Below, piece by piece: positions 25,234-33,684 of a stretch of DNA of 35,583 bases. This stretch comes from RGIG4079 sp045596365. Lineage in GTDB: Bacteria > Bacteroidota > Bacteroidia > Bacteroidales > Muribaculaceae. The notes below the pieces were generated by a model. It saw nothing but the letters and a program-made list of their open reading frames with translations, was not told the DNA's origin and did not search any database. The stretch covers positions 1-35,583 of the forward strand of contig JAZOCE010000006.1 of the NCBI GenBank assembly GCA_045596365.1, in the 5' to 3' direction. Positions within the stretch are counted from its first letter, which is position 1, and each line of letters opens with the position of its first letter. The translations under genes were made by a program, and so were the position numbers.

Positions 25234-25818
25234 TTATTTTTCATTGTCCCATTCGAGAAGAGCTGATTCAAGGGCGTTGATTGTGCGATTGTAGAAGCGA
25301 TATAATTTGGCACCAAGAAATCCTCCGAAGATGCCACCGACAATACCTCCATACATAAATTCTTTATTTAATGCTGAGAAAGCAACTATGATAAATGCAA
25401 TGCCGATGATTAAGTCTATAAATACTCCCCATTTGTAATGACGACGAAACTTAATGGTGTGTCGCAATGATTCAATAACAGTATCTTTGCAAATATCTAT
25501 TTTGCTTAAATCATATATGAAATATAGTTCTCGAGCAAAAGAAAATCCAACGAATAGTAATGTTAGAGCGTATAATAAAGATTTTTGCCAATCGGCACAC
25601 GTTAATCCCACGAAATTATAAGCCCAAAAGAAGAAAGGGAGCAAGAAAGGGACTATAATAGCGGAAATGATGCAGTGTATGCGAAGTGTTTGTAGTGGAG
25701 ATTTAACTTTGCCGGCAATTATCTGGTCAGTGAGTTGCTTAATTTTTTTATCTTGTTCCTTTATGTGATTGTCAAGATTTTTCCATCTGTTTTTTAGTTC
25801 TTCAAGTTCCATTGTCAT
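25234..25818 (-). CDS. Membrane protein paired with an ECF sigma factor, unknown function
   Basis: 194 residues; not recognised as a named family. It begins with a charged, coiled-coil-like region (MELEELKNRWKNLDNHIKEQ; a second ATG two codons in is an alternative start). Four hydrophobic segments follow: IISAIIVPFLLPFFFWAYN near residue 50, SLLYALTLLFVGFSF, VFIDLIIGIAFIIVAFSAL, and a glycine-rich FMYGGIVGGIFGGFLGAKLY. It starts seven bases after the sigma factor stop, so they are one transcript. This position suggests a membrane sensor or anti-sigma role, but no anti-sigma motif is seen. Confidence 0.75.
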   Translation of the reverse strand: MTMELEELKNRWKNLDNHIKEQDKKIKQLTDQIIAGKVKSPLQTLRIHCIISAIIVPFLLPFFFWAYNFVGLTCADWQKSLLYALTLLFVGFSFARELYFIYDLSKIDICKDTVIESLRHTIKFRRHYKWGVFIDLIIGIAFIIVAFSALNKEFMYGGIVGGIFGGFLGAKLYRFYNRTINALESALLEWDNEK

Positions 25819-25825
25819 ACAGTTT

Positions 25826-26320
25826 TTAGGAGTTAGCCATATTAGTGAGTTTTTCTTTGGCGCGTCGCAAGCGTGATGCGACGTTGTTGCGGTTGATGCC
25901 CATGATTGCGCCTATTTCCTCATAGGGCATCTCATCAAGCCATAGGAGAATTAGCGCTTTGTCGAGACGATTAAGTTGGTCAATGAGTTTATACATTTCT
26001 TGAAGTTGTTGTAGATGCTCTTCTGATTCATCATAGCAGTAAATATTGTCGGTCAATTCGCTATGTGAGGAGTGTTTGTGTTCTTTCTGTGTGTAAGAAA
26101 TACAAGTGTTTATACTCACTCGATATATCCATGTTGAAAGTTTTGAACGTTCTTCAAATCCTGCGAGTCCTTGCCATACGTTAATGAGCACTTCTTGGCG
26201 CAAATCATTGAAATTGTCCATATCTGCTGCATACATATAGCATATCTTATTGATCAAGGTGCTATATTGTGCGATGCATTGCTCAAATATGTTACGCTTT
26301 TCGGCGTCTGTTAGTTTCAT
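25826..26320 (-). CDS. ECF-type RNA polymerase sigma factor
   Basis: 164 residues with the two-domain ECF layout. Region 2 is at about residues 20-80, including DMDNFNDLRQEVLINVWQGL (core binding, usually DLxQEvf) and FEERSKLSTWIYRVSINTCI (the RxWLyrIa-like -10 recognition segment). Region 4 is at about 105-160, with LIDQLNRLDKALILLWLDEM and the helix-turn-helix YEEIGAIMGINRNNVASRLRRAKEKL. ATG at 26320 gives the usual length. It heads a two-gene unit with the membrane protein downstream. The target regulon cannot be read from the window. Confidence 0.92.
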   Translation of the reverse strand: MKLTDAEKRNIFEQCIAQYSTLINKICYMYAADMDNFNDLRQEVLINVWQGLAGFEERSKLSTWIYRVSINTCISYTQKEHKHSSHSELTDNIYCYDESEEHLQQLQEMYKLIDQLNRLDKALILLWLDEMPYEEIGAIMGINRNNVASRLRRAKEKLTNMANS

Positions 26321-26392
26321 GATTAGTGTAAAATGTGAATTACTCCTTATAAGACTGCAGAAATGTGGAATAGTTGCATTCGCCTCAAAAAA

Positions 26393-26419
26393 ATCGAGCT
26401 GAATTTAATTCAGCTCGAT
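26393..26419 (-). terminator. Strong terminator of the pseudokinase-acetyltransferase unit
   Basis: ATCGAGCTGAA pairs with TTCAGCTCGAT around a short AT loop. On the minus strand the stem is followed by seven T's. It starts 15 bases after the acetyltransferase stop and isolates this unit from the sigma factor gene. Confidence 0.9.
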
Positions 26420-26434
26420 GTGTAGTTTATTACA

Positions 26435-27565
26435 TTAAAGAGGTTTGCGAAAGGCACGACGGCGACGATGTAATCGACGATCAAAATATTGCCATTGCAA
26501 TTGCACACTTGCATTGTCTTCAAGTTCAAGATTGCTTTCAGCCCATTTATATCCATTTTTAATGTATGTTGGCAACAAATCGGAGAATAGTAAAGCATTT
26601 ACACCTTTACTTTGGTACTCCGGTTTAATGGCTATCAGCATTAGATCCACAATGTTATTTTTTGCTTTTAGTGCGCGAAGAATGTGCCACCAGCCAAATG
26701 GCAATAAACGACCTTTGCTCTTTTGTAAAGCTCTTGAAAATGATGGAATGGAAATCCCTACACCAATGAGTTTGTCTTCGCTATCGACAATCACACACAC
26801 GCAGTCAAGGCGCAAAATACCTAAGTACATGTCTATGTAGTGATTAATTTGTTTTGGCGTCAATGGCGAATATCCATATAAGTCGTCATAAGCTTCGTTG
26901 ATTAATTCAAACAAAGCAAGCCCATATTCATCTTTTAGCTTCTTGCGATTGGTGTATTTTTTTACTCTGAGATTATATTTCTTTTGGACGATATCGGCAA
27001 TACGCAAGTATTTTTCGGGGACGCAATCAGGTATTGTTATGCGATATTCTACCCATTCGGCATCTTTTACAAATCCCATTCGCTCCATGTGTTGTGGGTA
27101 GTAGGGGAAGTTGTAGATGGTAGCCATTGTACCGAGTTCCTCAAATCCATCAATCAACATCCCTTCGTGGTCCATGTCGCTAAATCCCATGGGACCTACA
27201 ATTGATGTCATTCCTTGTTGACGCCCCCATTTTTCAATCTCGTTAAATAGAGCATCAACTACATCTTTGTCATCAATGAAATCGGTAAATCCAAAACGAA
27301 GTGATTTTTCGCCTGTTTTTTCATTTACTTTATTATTGATAATTCCCGTAATGCGACCTACAGGTTTTCCGTCACGAAAAGCCATGAATGATTGGGCTTG
27401 GCAAAATTCAAATGCAGGATTTTTGTCGGGGCGCAAAGTCTCGATTTCGTCAAAAATCAATGGAGGAACGAAATAAGGATTTCCTTTGTATAGATCAATC
27501 CCAAATTTTACATATTTGCGGAGTTCTGGTTGAGTAGGGTTTATTTTGCGAATTTCAATTGCCAT
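26435..27565 (-). CDS. YghO-like GNAT-fold acetyltransferase
   Basis: 376 residues, soluble. It begins IRKINPTQPELRKYVKFGI, with YKGNPYFVPPLIFDEIETL, a pattern of the large YghO-type proteins common in Bacteroidota. A C-terminal acetyltransferase-like part contains GVGISIPSFSRAL, DLMLIAIKPEYQSKGVNALL (acetyl-CoA loop, Q-x-x-G-x-x-A) and NGYKWAESNLELEDNASVQ. The substrate is unknown. The C-terminus is very basic (RRLHRRRRAFRKPL). Its start overlaps the end of the kinase-like gene by 11 bases, so the two are translated from one message and may work together. Confidence 0.82.
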   Translation of the reverse strand: MAIEIRKINPTQPELRKYVKFGIDLYKGNPYFVPPLIFDEIETLRPDKNPAFEFCQAQSFMAFRDGKPVGRITGIINNKVNEKTGEKSLRFGFTDFIDDKDVVDALFNEIEKWGRQQGMTSIVGPMGFSDMDHEGMLIDGFEELGTMATIYNFPYYPQHMERMGFVKDAEWVEYRITIPDCVPEKYLRIADIVQKKYNLRVKKYTNRKKLKDEYGLALFELINEAYDDLYGYSPLTPKQINHYIDMYLGILRLDCVCVIVDSEDKLIGVGISIPSFSRALQKSKGRLLPFGWWHILRALKAKNNIVDLMLIAIKPEYQSKGVNALLFSDLLPTYIKNGYKWAESNLELEDNASVQLQWQYFDRRLHRRRRAFRKPL

Positions 27566-28376
27566 GAGTTATAGTTATATCGTTGGAGGAATTAGTAATT
27601 GTGTTTTCGATTGCATCTTTGTCGGGAGGTGAAGGTCGCCAGGGAGAATTAAACCAAGCAAGAAACAAAGTCATTATCGCAAGGAAAATTATGCATAGGA
27701 TATATAGGCGATTACTTGTGCGCTGTTCGAGTGCAAGATGTAATTCCTGAATGTCTCTATATCTGTTGCTTGGGTTGCTATTGGTGCATCGTTCGGCAAC
27801 TTTTCGTAGATGAGGATATTTAGTGTCGGTGTTGTCTAACGCTTCGAGCAAAACTTTTCCGTAGTTATAGATGTCTTCTGACGCTTCAGCCGGCTCAAGA
27901 TTTTCACGTTGGTCAAAGCCCACATCAATAAGCTTAAGTTTACCGCCAATCTCAGTGAAAATGATGCGTTCGGGGCGTATAGGGTAGTGAACAATGTGAT
28001 TTGTTTGGATGTAATCCAATGCACTGACTAATTGATTGCGTAGTTGGTCAATGATTTCCGGAGTAACACGTTTCTCGTCTATCAGTTTGCGAAGCGGTTC
28101 ACCATAAACATCATCGGTAATTATACAACGACCTACACCGGGAACATCTTCAAAATCAGTAATGATAACGATATTTGGGTGAGTGAGATTATATCTGATA
28201 TCAAATTCTTTCTCAATCATCGTTTCATATTCCTCAATTCCACGATATTCCGGTTTTAAAGTCTTAAGCATTAGCCATTTGCCATGCTTTTTTGCTGTAT
28301 AGACATGATAAAACTCTTCATCCCATTCCGGAAGATGTTCTATCTCGGTCCATTTTTCTTGTTGATCTGTTTGCAT
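27555..28376 (-). CDS. Membrane-anchored Ser/Thr kinase-like protein, probable pseudokinase
   Basis: 273 residues from ATG 28376. A TTG at 28409 would extend it by 11 residues but overlaps the promoter element, so it is rejected. The kinase fold is visible: HVYTAKKHGKWLMLKTL with candidate ATP-site Lys38, LTHPNIVIITDFED, and IRPERIIF in the catalytic loop. The HRD motif reads HYP at 130-132, so the catalytic Asp is lost, and the loop Asn is Arg137. The metal-binding Asp is kept as DVG at 151-153. One membrane helix follows (YILCIIFLAIMTLFLAWF, about 222-239), with a short extracytoplasmic tail. A scaffold or regulatory role is inferred; the downstream acetyltransferase is the obvious candidate partner. 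Confidence 0.8.
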   Translation of the reverse strand: MQTDQQEKWTEIEHLPEWDEEFYHVYTAKKHGKWLMLKTLKPEYRGIEEYETMIEKEFDIRYNLTHPNIVIITDFEDVPGVGRCIITDDVYGEPLRKLIDEKRVTPEIIDQLRNQLVSALDYIQTNHIVHYPIRPERIIFTEIGGKLKLIDVGFDQRENLEPAEASEDIYNYGKVLLEALDNTDTKYPHLRKVAERCTNSNPSNRYRDIQELHLALEQRTSNRLYILCIIFLAIMTLFLAWFNSPWRPSPPDKDAIENTITNSSNDITITHGN

Positions 28377-28406
28377 AGTTATTGTCGCTGATAAATGCTC
28401 AATATG

Positions 28407-28414
28407 CAAATTTA
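28407..28414 (-). promoter_or_regulatory. Pseudokinase-unit promoter element TAAATTTG
   Basis: Perfect TAnnTTTG on the minus strand, 30 bases before the ATG at 28376. It overlaps the rejected TTG start at 28409. No clear -33. Confidence 0.55.
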
Positions 28415-28515
28415 ATGATTTATATCTTATATTTAGCTCGTTAATGGTATTTTAACCTCATAAAACAATGTTATTATGTTTTTAGCGTTAAAAAATAAAA
28501 GGGAATATTGAGATT

Positions 28516-29481
28516 ATGAGACAAGATAACCTTATTTCAATTATTGTTCCATTGTATAATGTGGAGACATATTTGCCATGGTGCTTGGATAGCATCATGG
28601 CACAGACATATAAAAATTTTGAACTGATTCTTGTTGATGATGGCTCAATAGATGGTAGTGGAAAAATTTGTGATGAGTATGCTTTAAAAGATGAACGCAT
28701 AAAGGTAATTCATCAAAACAATTCGGGCCCATCAATAGCTCGAAATGTAGCACTTGACTTAATGAGGGGAGAATATGTAACATTTATTGATTCTGATGAT
28801 ATTGTTCACTATCGTTATTTAGAGGTGCTACTCGAAAATATGCAAAATTATGGAGCTGATATCTCAGCTGTTACATTTTCTCGAGTGTCGGAATATGGGA
28901 AACTTGGTGAGGCTGATTTCTCCGGGAAAGTGGCAATTTATAATCCCATAAAAGCAGTAAAAAGGATTTTGTATCAAAAGGATTTGGAAAATTCAGCATG
29001 GGGGAAATTGTATAAGTCTCACTTGTTTGAAAATGTGCGTTTCCCTGAATCTATTTATTATGAGGACCTCGCGATTTTCTATAAAGTATATGAAAGGGCA
29101 ACAAAGGTTGTCTTTGAACAAGTTGGATTATATGGTTATCGTAAACGGCCATCTAGTATAATGGGTAATTTCTCTTTGAAACGTGCTGATGTCCTTGATG
29201 TAACAGATGATTTTGTAAAACATGTAGAACAGAATAATTCTCAATTATTATCAGCTGCAAAGGATAGAAAATTCAGTGCAAATATGAATATTCTTTGGTT
29301 GATGACGATAACAGGAGTCAAGGATGAAAAGATAGTAACTCGTTGTTGGCAAAATATTAAACAACTACGCTGTTCGAGTTTGTTTAACCCACATGTGAGA
29401 TTAAAAAATAAAATAGGAGCATTAGTCTCTCTTATGGGATTGAAGATGTTGTGCTTTCTGTTTGGAATGTTTAAAGAATAA
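28516..29481 (+). CDS. Glycosyltransferase family 2
   Basis: 321 residues with an N-terminal GT-A domain: ISIIVPLYNVETYLPWCLDS at about residues 8-27, FELILVDDGSIDGSGKICDEY at 35-55 with the nucleotide-binding Asp pair, NNSGPSIARNVALD, and the metal-binding DSDD motif in YVTFIDSDDI near 94. The remainder, including YYEDLAIFYKVYE with the catalytic-type ED, is typical of polysaccharide or glycolipid transferases. No membrane helix is certain, although the C-terminal IGALVSLMGLKMLCFLFGMF may associate with the membrane. The sugar and acceptor are unknown. It is divergent from the pseudokinase unit; no other polysaccharide genes are nearby. Confidence 0.9.
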   Translation: MRQDNLISIIVPLYNVETYLPWCLDSIMAQTYKNFELILVDDGSIDGSGKICDEYALKDERIKVIHQNNSGPSIARNVALDLMRGEYVTFIDSDDIVHYRYLEVLLENMQNYGADISAVTFSRVSEYGKLGEADFSGKVAIYNPIKAVKRILYQKDLENSAWGKLYKSHLFENVRFPESIYYEDLAIFYKVYERATKVVFEQVGLYGYRKRPSSIMGNFSLKRADVLDVTDDFVKHVEQNNSQLLSAAKDRKFSANMNILWLMTITGVKDEKIVTRCWQNIKQLRCSSLFNPHVRLKNKIGALVSLMGLKMLCFLFGMFKE

Positions 29482-29532
29482 AAACGAAATTTAAAAAATA
29501 GTATCTATTCAGAGTATTTATAGGGATTTGTG

Positions 29533-29540
29533 TAATTTTG
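29533..29540 (+). promoter_or_regulatory. Candidate promoter element TAATTTTG before the GH3-family gene
   Basis: Matches TAnnTTTG, 19 bases before the ATG at 29560, giving a very short leader. No clear -33. Confidence 0.5.
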
Positions 29541-29559
29541 GATATAAAATGTCAAAAGA

Positions 29560-31086
29560 ATGGATTTTACCCCTATTGTTCGCCCATTTTTTGCTCGTAG
29601 GATAAATGAATCATTACGTTGGATCTTTCAAAGTGAGATGATACAACGCCAACAGCTTATGTGGATGATACGACAGGCTCGAAACACACAGTGGGGGGTA
29701 AAGCATGACTTTTCAATGATTTCATCTTATGAGGATTTTGCAACAAAAGTACCATTAACTCCTTATGAAAATATACGCCCATTGGTTGAACGCATGATTG
29801 CCGGAGAACGAGATGTTTTGTGGAGAGGTAGAACAACTCATTTTGCGCAGTCTTCGGGGACTTCAGATGGGAAAAGCAAATATATCCCCATCACAGACGA
29901 TTCGTTTCAACGTTGCCACTATCGTGGTGGGACTGATGTCGTGGCACATTATCTGAATCTTTATCCCGATAGCAAAATGTTCTCAGGGAAAGGGTTTATA
30001 CTCGGAGGGAGTTATGGCAATGAGTTGAAGTCTTTGCCTAAGGGGGTAGTTGTTGGCGACCTTTCTGCCAATCTCATTGACAATATAAACCCATTGGTAA
30101 ATGTTGTGCGAGTACCATCAAAGAAAATTGCTTTGATGGAAGATTGGGCTAAGAAATTGCCCGCTCTTGTAGAGGCATCGATAAAAGAAAATATTACAAA
30201 TATTTCGGGAGTGCCATCATGGTTTTTGACTGTACTAAAAGAGATTCTTGCAAAATCCGGAGCAACAACAATCCATGATGTGTGGCCTAATCTTGAGGTG
30301 TTCTTCCACGGAGGTGTTTCATTTGAGCCATATAGGGAACAATATAATACTATTACCGATAAGGCAAAGATGCGGTATTTGGAAACATATAATGCTTCGG
30401 AAGGATTCTTTGCGGTACAAAATGCCATTGACGATCGAGCAATGTTGTTGTTACTTGATGTGGGAGTATTCTATGAATTTATTCCTCTTGAGGAAGTAGA
30501 ACAAGAGCATCCAACATTGTTACCAATATGGAAAGTTGAAGAGGGAAAGGTATATGCTTTGGTGATAACTGCTTGTAATGGCTTGTGGCGTTACCCAATA
30601 GGGGATACTGTAAAAGTAGAAAGCCTTAATCCTGTTAAGATAACAATTGCAGGTCGCACAAAACACTACATAAATGCATTTGGAGAAGAATTAATGGTGC
30701 ATAATACTGATGCTGCTATTACTAAGGTATGCCGGGAAATGAAATGCTCAATATTAAATTACACAGCAGCACCGGTTTATGCCGATGATAAAAGCAAAGG
30801 TTATCATGAATGGTTAATTGAGTTTTCTTCAATGCCGTCAGATATAGAAACATTCACAACTCGTCTCGACGAATTGTTACAACAAGAAAATTCCGACTAT
30901 CAAGCAAAGCGATATAATGGAATATTTCTTGAACGATTGTCGGTTGTTATAGCTCGTCAACGGTTGTTTGATGATTGGCTTGCATCGACAGGGAAACTTG
31001 GTGGACAACGCAAAGTCCCACGATTGAGTAATGATCGACGATTTATGGAACAAATGTTGAAATTAAATAAAAACTATAAATTATGA
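29560..31086 (+). CDS. GH3-family acyl-adenylate enzyme (auxin-responsive GH3-like)
   Basis: 508 residues, full length for the family. It begins RRINESLRWIFQSEMIQRQQ. The ATP/phosphate loop is AQSSGTSDGKSKYIPIT near residues 105-121, a clear GH3 signature; YLETYNASEGFFAVQ and NGLWRYPIGDTVKV carry the adenylate-binding segments, and TKHYINAFGEELMVHNTD the hinge region. Plant GH3 enzymes join amino acids to jasmonate or auxin by adenylation. Bacterial members are widespread in Bacteroidota but their substrate is unknown to me. Its stop overlaps the phosphatase start in an ATGA. Confidence 0.9.
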   Translation: MDFTPIVRPFFARRINESLRWIFQSEMIQRQQLMWMIRQARNTQWGVKHDFSMISSYEDFATKVPLTPYENIRPLVERMIAGERDVLWRGRTTHFAQSSGTSDGKSKYIPITDDSFQRCHYRGGTDVVAHYLNLYPDSKMFSGKGFILGGSYGNELKSLPKGVVVGDLSANLIDNINPLVNVVRVPSKKIALMEDWAKKLPALVEASIKENITNISGVPSWFLTVLKEILAKSGATTIHDVWPNLEVFFHGGVSFEPYREQYNTITDKAKMRYLETYNASEGFFAVQNAIDDRAMLLLLDVGVFYEFIPLEEVEQEHPTLLPIWKVEEGKVYALVITACNGLWRYPIGDTVKVESLNPVKITIAGRTKHYINAFGEELMVHNTDAAITKVCREMKCSILNYTAAPVYADDKSKGYHEWLIEFSSMPSDIETFTTRLDELLQQENSDYQAKRYNGIFLERLSVVIARQRLFDDWLASTGKLGGQRKVPRLSNDRRFMEQMLKLNKNYKL

Positions 31087-32468
31087 AACTAAAATTATTT
31101 ATCAGTCTCTTTTTGATGAATTTTTGTTTGGGAGCTATTGCTGATGCTCCTAAATATATCTTTTATTTTATTGGAGATGGTATGGGAATGGGGCATATAA
31201 TGGCTACGCAAAATTATAATCGCATTGTTCTTGGGAATGAAGAGCCGTTGTTGATGATGCAATTTCCAGTTGCATCAATGGCAATGACCTATTCAGCAAC
31301 AGGACCAATTACCGACTCTGCAGCTGCCGGCACAGCATTGGCGACAGGGTATAAGACTTTAAACGGAATGGTGGGTGTTACTCCCGATACAACAGCGGTT
31401 GAATCGGTAGCATCACAACTTCATAAAATAGGATATGGAGTGGGGATTATTACGACAGTGGCTCCTGATGATGCTACTCCAAGTGCTTTTTATGCTCATC
31501 AACCCAGTCGCAAAATGAAATATGAAATAGGCCTCGATGCCGCTGCGTCGGGTTATGAGTTAATTGCCGGATCTCGCATATATGGAACTAAAAAAGATGG
31601 GAAAGAGACTAATTTATTGAAGGTGTTTGCCGATAGTAATATCACGATTGTTAGAGGATTGGATGCAATGGCTGACGTGAAAACCGATAGAGTATTATTG
31701 TTAAATCCTGAACACTTGACATCAAGCAATGCCGGTTACACAATTGATTCCGTTGCCGGGGCATTAACGTTGCCGGGTATGACAAAAGCGGGAATTGAAC
31801 ATTTGCAAAAAACATCTCCAGAAAAATTCTTTATGATGATTGAGGGAGGTAACATTGATTATGCAGGACATTCAAATGATGGAGCAACAGTAATAAAAGA
31901 AATTTTGAATTTTAATGAAGCAATATCTATTGCCTATAAATTTTATCAAGAACACCCCGATGAAACATTGATAGTTGTTACTGCCGACCACGATACAGGC
32001 GGTTTGTCTATTGGTTTTCCGGCGTCAGGATATAGCGGATGGTTTGAAAATATATCTCACCAACGTATATCTAAAGATAGTTTTGCTGATTTATGCATGG
32101 CTATAATGAAATCTCGTCGCATTTTTACATGGGAAGACATGAGAGATTTGTTATCTGAAAAGTTAGGATTTTGGACAAAGATTGCAATTCCTGAAGCTGA
32201 CGAAAAAATACTACAAGATAAATTTGACATTACATTTAATCAACGCAATAGTAAGGACGAAAAAACACTATACAAAGATTTCAACGAATTTACTGTTTCG
32301 GTATTTAAGGTGATGGATAACGCTACAGGTATAGATTGGACAACAACAGGACATAGTGGAAACCCTGTGCCGGTGTTTGCAATTGGAGTTGGTGCTGACG
32401 AATTCTCAAAAATCAGCAATAACATTGAAATTCCTGACCGCATACGTGTAATTTCAGGAGTGAAATAG
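31083..32468 (+). CDS. Secreted alkaline phosphatase
   Basis: 461 residues. An N-terminal signal peptide (MKLKLFISLFLMNFCLGAIA, cleavage probably near residue 20-21) sends it to the periplasm. The metal-binding FIGDGMGMGHI follows at once; the nucleophile motif is TDSAAAGTALATG with the phosphorylated Ser; MIEGGNIDYAGHSND and VVTADHDTGGLS hold further zinc ligands, and TTGHSGNPVPVFAIG the last His. This is the PhoA-type order. It hydrolyses phosphomonoesters. The 4-base overlap with the GH3-family gene suggests joint expression; a hairpin closes the unit 21 bases later. Confidence 0.93.
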   Translation: MKLKLFISLFLMNFCLGAIADAPKYIFYFIGDGMGMGHIMATQNYNRIVLGNEEPLLMMQFPVASMAMTYSATGPITDSAAAGTALATGYKTLNGMVGVTPDTTAVESVASQLHKIGYGVGIITTVAPDDATPSAFYAHQPSRKMKYEIGLDAAASGYELIAGSRIYGTKKDGKETNLLKVFADSNITIVRGLDAMADVKTDRVLLLNPEHLTSSNAGYTIDSVAGALTLPGMTKAGIEHLQKTSPEKFFMMIEGGNIDYAGHSNDGATVIKEILNFNEAISIAYKFYQEHPDETLIVVTADHDTGGLSIGFPASGYSGWFENISHQRISKDSFADLCMAIMKSRRIFTWEDMRDLLSEKLGFWTKIAIPEADEKILQDKFDITFNQRNSKDEKTLYKDFNEFTVSVFKVMDNATGIDWTTTGHSGNPVPVFAIGVGADEFSKISNNIEIPDRIRVISGVK

Positions 32469-32488
32469 TTCACCTATATATAATAATG

Positions 32489-32515
32489 TAATGGCTCGGC
32501 ATTGTCGAGCCATTA
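32489..32515 (+). terminator. Terminator after the alkaline phosphatase gene
   Basis: TAATGGCTCG (32489-32498) and CGAGCCATTA (32506-32515) form a perfect 10-bp stem with a seven-base loop, followed by TTGTCTAATATT. Confidence 0.75.
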
Positions 32516-32545
32516 TTGTCTAATATTCCCTTCACAAAAAATCGC

Positions 32546-32553
32546 TATATTTG
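32546..32553 (+). promoter_or_regulatory. Promoter element TATATTTG before the RhuM-Fic gene
   Basis: Perfect TAnnTTTG, 23 bases before the upstream start at 32576 and 74 before the internal ATG at 32627. No -33 TTG at the right distance. Confidence 0.55.
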
Positions 32554-32575
32554 TAACATTGTAATTTTCTGAAAC

Positions 32576-33631
32576 ATGGAACAAGAAATAGTATTAAACT
32601 CGCATGATAAACAGGAGGAGCCCCGAATGTACAGCAGTGAGTTTGACGTACCACCAATTGTAATATACACAAGTAAAGATAACGTTGTGTCGATAGATGT
32701 AAAATTGGAGAATGAAACAATGTGGCTTTCTCAAAGTCAAATGAGTGAGTTATTTGGGACTGATAGAACATCAATACTTCGACATATAAAGAATATCTAT
32801 AAGATTGGGGAGTTAGATGAAAACGCAACCTGTGCAAAAATTGCACAAGTTCGACAAGAGGGGAAACGACATGTTACACGTGAGATACCATACTATAATT
32901 TAGACATGATTATATCTGTCGGTTATAGAGTTAATTCTATCAGGGGTACGCAATTTCGCATATGGGCAAACAGAGTACTTAAAGATTACATTGTAAAAGG
33001 ATATGCCATTAACGACAAACTGAAGTTAGAACGTTATAATGAGTTGAAAAATGTAGTACGATTGTTGTCATCAACAGTAAGAGCACAAGAAAAACTATCA
33101 TCTGATGAGTCTGATGGCTTGTTCTCGGTTATCTCTGACTATGTTTATGCACTTGACATACTTGATAGATACGACTTTCAGCAACTTTCAATTGATAATA
33201 CAACAAAAGAAGGACGTTTCCATGCCACATATGAGAATGCCATGGAGGCGATTAATCGGTTGAAACCAAAATTTGGAGGAAGCGCATTGTTTGCAAATGA
33301 AAAAGATGAATCATTCCGAAGTTCAATGGGGCAAATATATCAAACATGGGATGGTGTAGAGTTATATCCCAGTATTGAAGAAAAGGCGGCAATGTTGCTT
33401 TATTTGGTTGTAAAGAACCATTCATTTAGCGATGGGAATAAGCGTATTGCTGCGATGTTATTCTTGTGGTTTATGGAAAAGAATGGCATTCTGTATCGAA
33501 AAGATGGCGAAAAGCGTATTGCCGATAATACCCTTGTTGCGCTTACTTTAATGATAGCAGAGAGTCGCACTGAAGAGAAAGATATAATGGTAAAGGTTGT
33601 TGTTAACTTGATAAATCAAAGAAATAAATAA
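32576..33631 (+). CDS. RhuM-family protein with C-terminal Fic/Doc domain
   Basis: 351 residues from ATG 32576, or 334 from the internal ATG 32627, which has AGGAGG eight bases upstream. The RhuM part (about residues 28-150) contains VKLENETMWLSQSQMSELFG, a predicted DNA-binding helix region, and DMIISVGYRVNSIRGTQFRIW. The C-terminal Doc/Fic part contains HSFSDGNKRIAAMLF at residues 282-296, the HxFxDGNKR active motif for transfer of AMP or phosphate to a target protein. The catalytic His and Lys/Arg are intact. RhuM-Fic fusions occur on genomic islands and may be toxin-like; no antitoxin gene is adjacent. The stop overlaps the next start by one base. The first 54 bases are repeated at the next gene. 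Confidence 0.85.
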   Translation: MEQEIVLNSHDKQEEPRMYSSEFDVPPIVIYTSKDNVVSIDVKLENETMWLSQSQMSELFGTDRTSILRHIKNIYKIGELDENATCAKIAQVRQEGKRHVTREIPYYNLDMIISVGYRVNSIRGTQFRIWANRVLKDYIVKGYAINDKLKLERYNELKNVVRLLSSTVRAQEKLSSDESDGLFSVISDYVYALDILDRYDFQQLSIDNTTKEGRFHATYENAMEAINRLKPKFGGSALFANEKDESFRSSMGQIYQTWDGVELYPSIEEKAAMLLYLVVKNHSFSDGNKRIAAMLFLWFMEKNGILYRKDGEKRIADNTLVALTLMIAESRTEEKDIMVKVVVNLINQRNK

Positions 33632-33684
33632 TGGAACAAGAAATAGTATTAAACTCGCATAATAAACAGGAGGAGCCCCGAATG
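32576..33684 (+). repeat. 54-base direct repeat at two consecutive gene starts (32576-32629, 33631-33684)
   Basis: Both copies run from an ATG to a second in-frame ATG 51 bases on and differ at one base (GAT versus AAT at codon 11). Flanks differ beyond one base on the left and directly after the second ATG on the right. Each holds AGGAGG eight bases before the second ATG. Confidence 0.95.

Noticed and set aside
32576..33684. Insertion-sequence target duplication
   Set aside because: 54 bases is too long for a usual target duplication, copies begin exactly at start codons, and there are no terminal inverted repeats or transposase.
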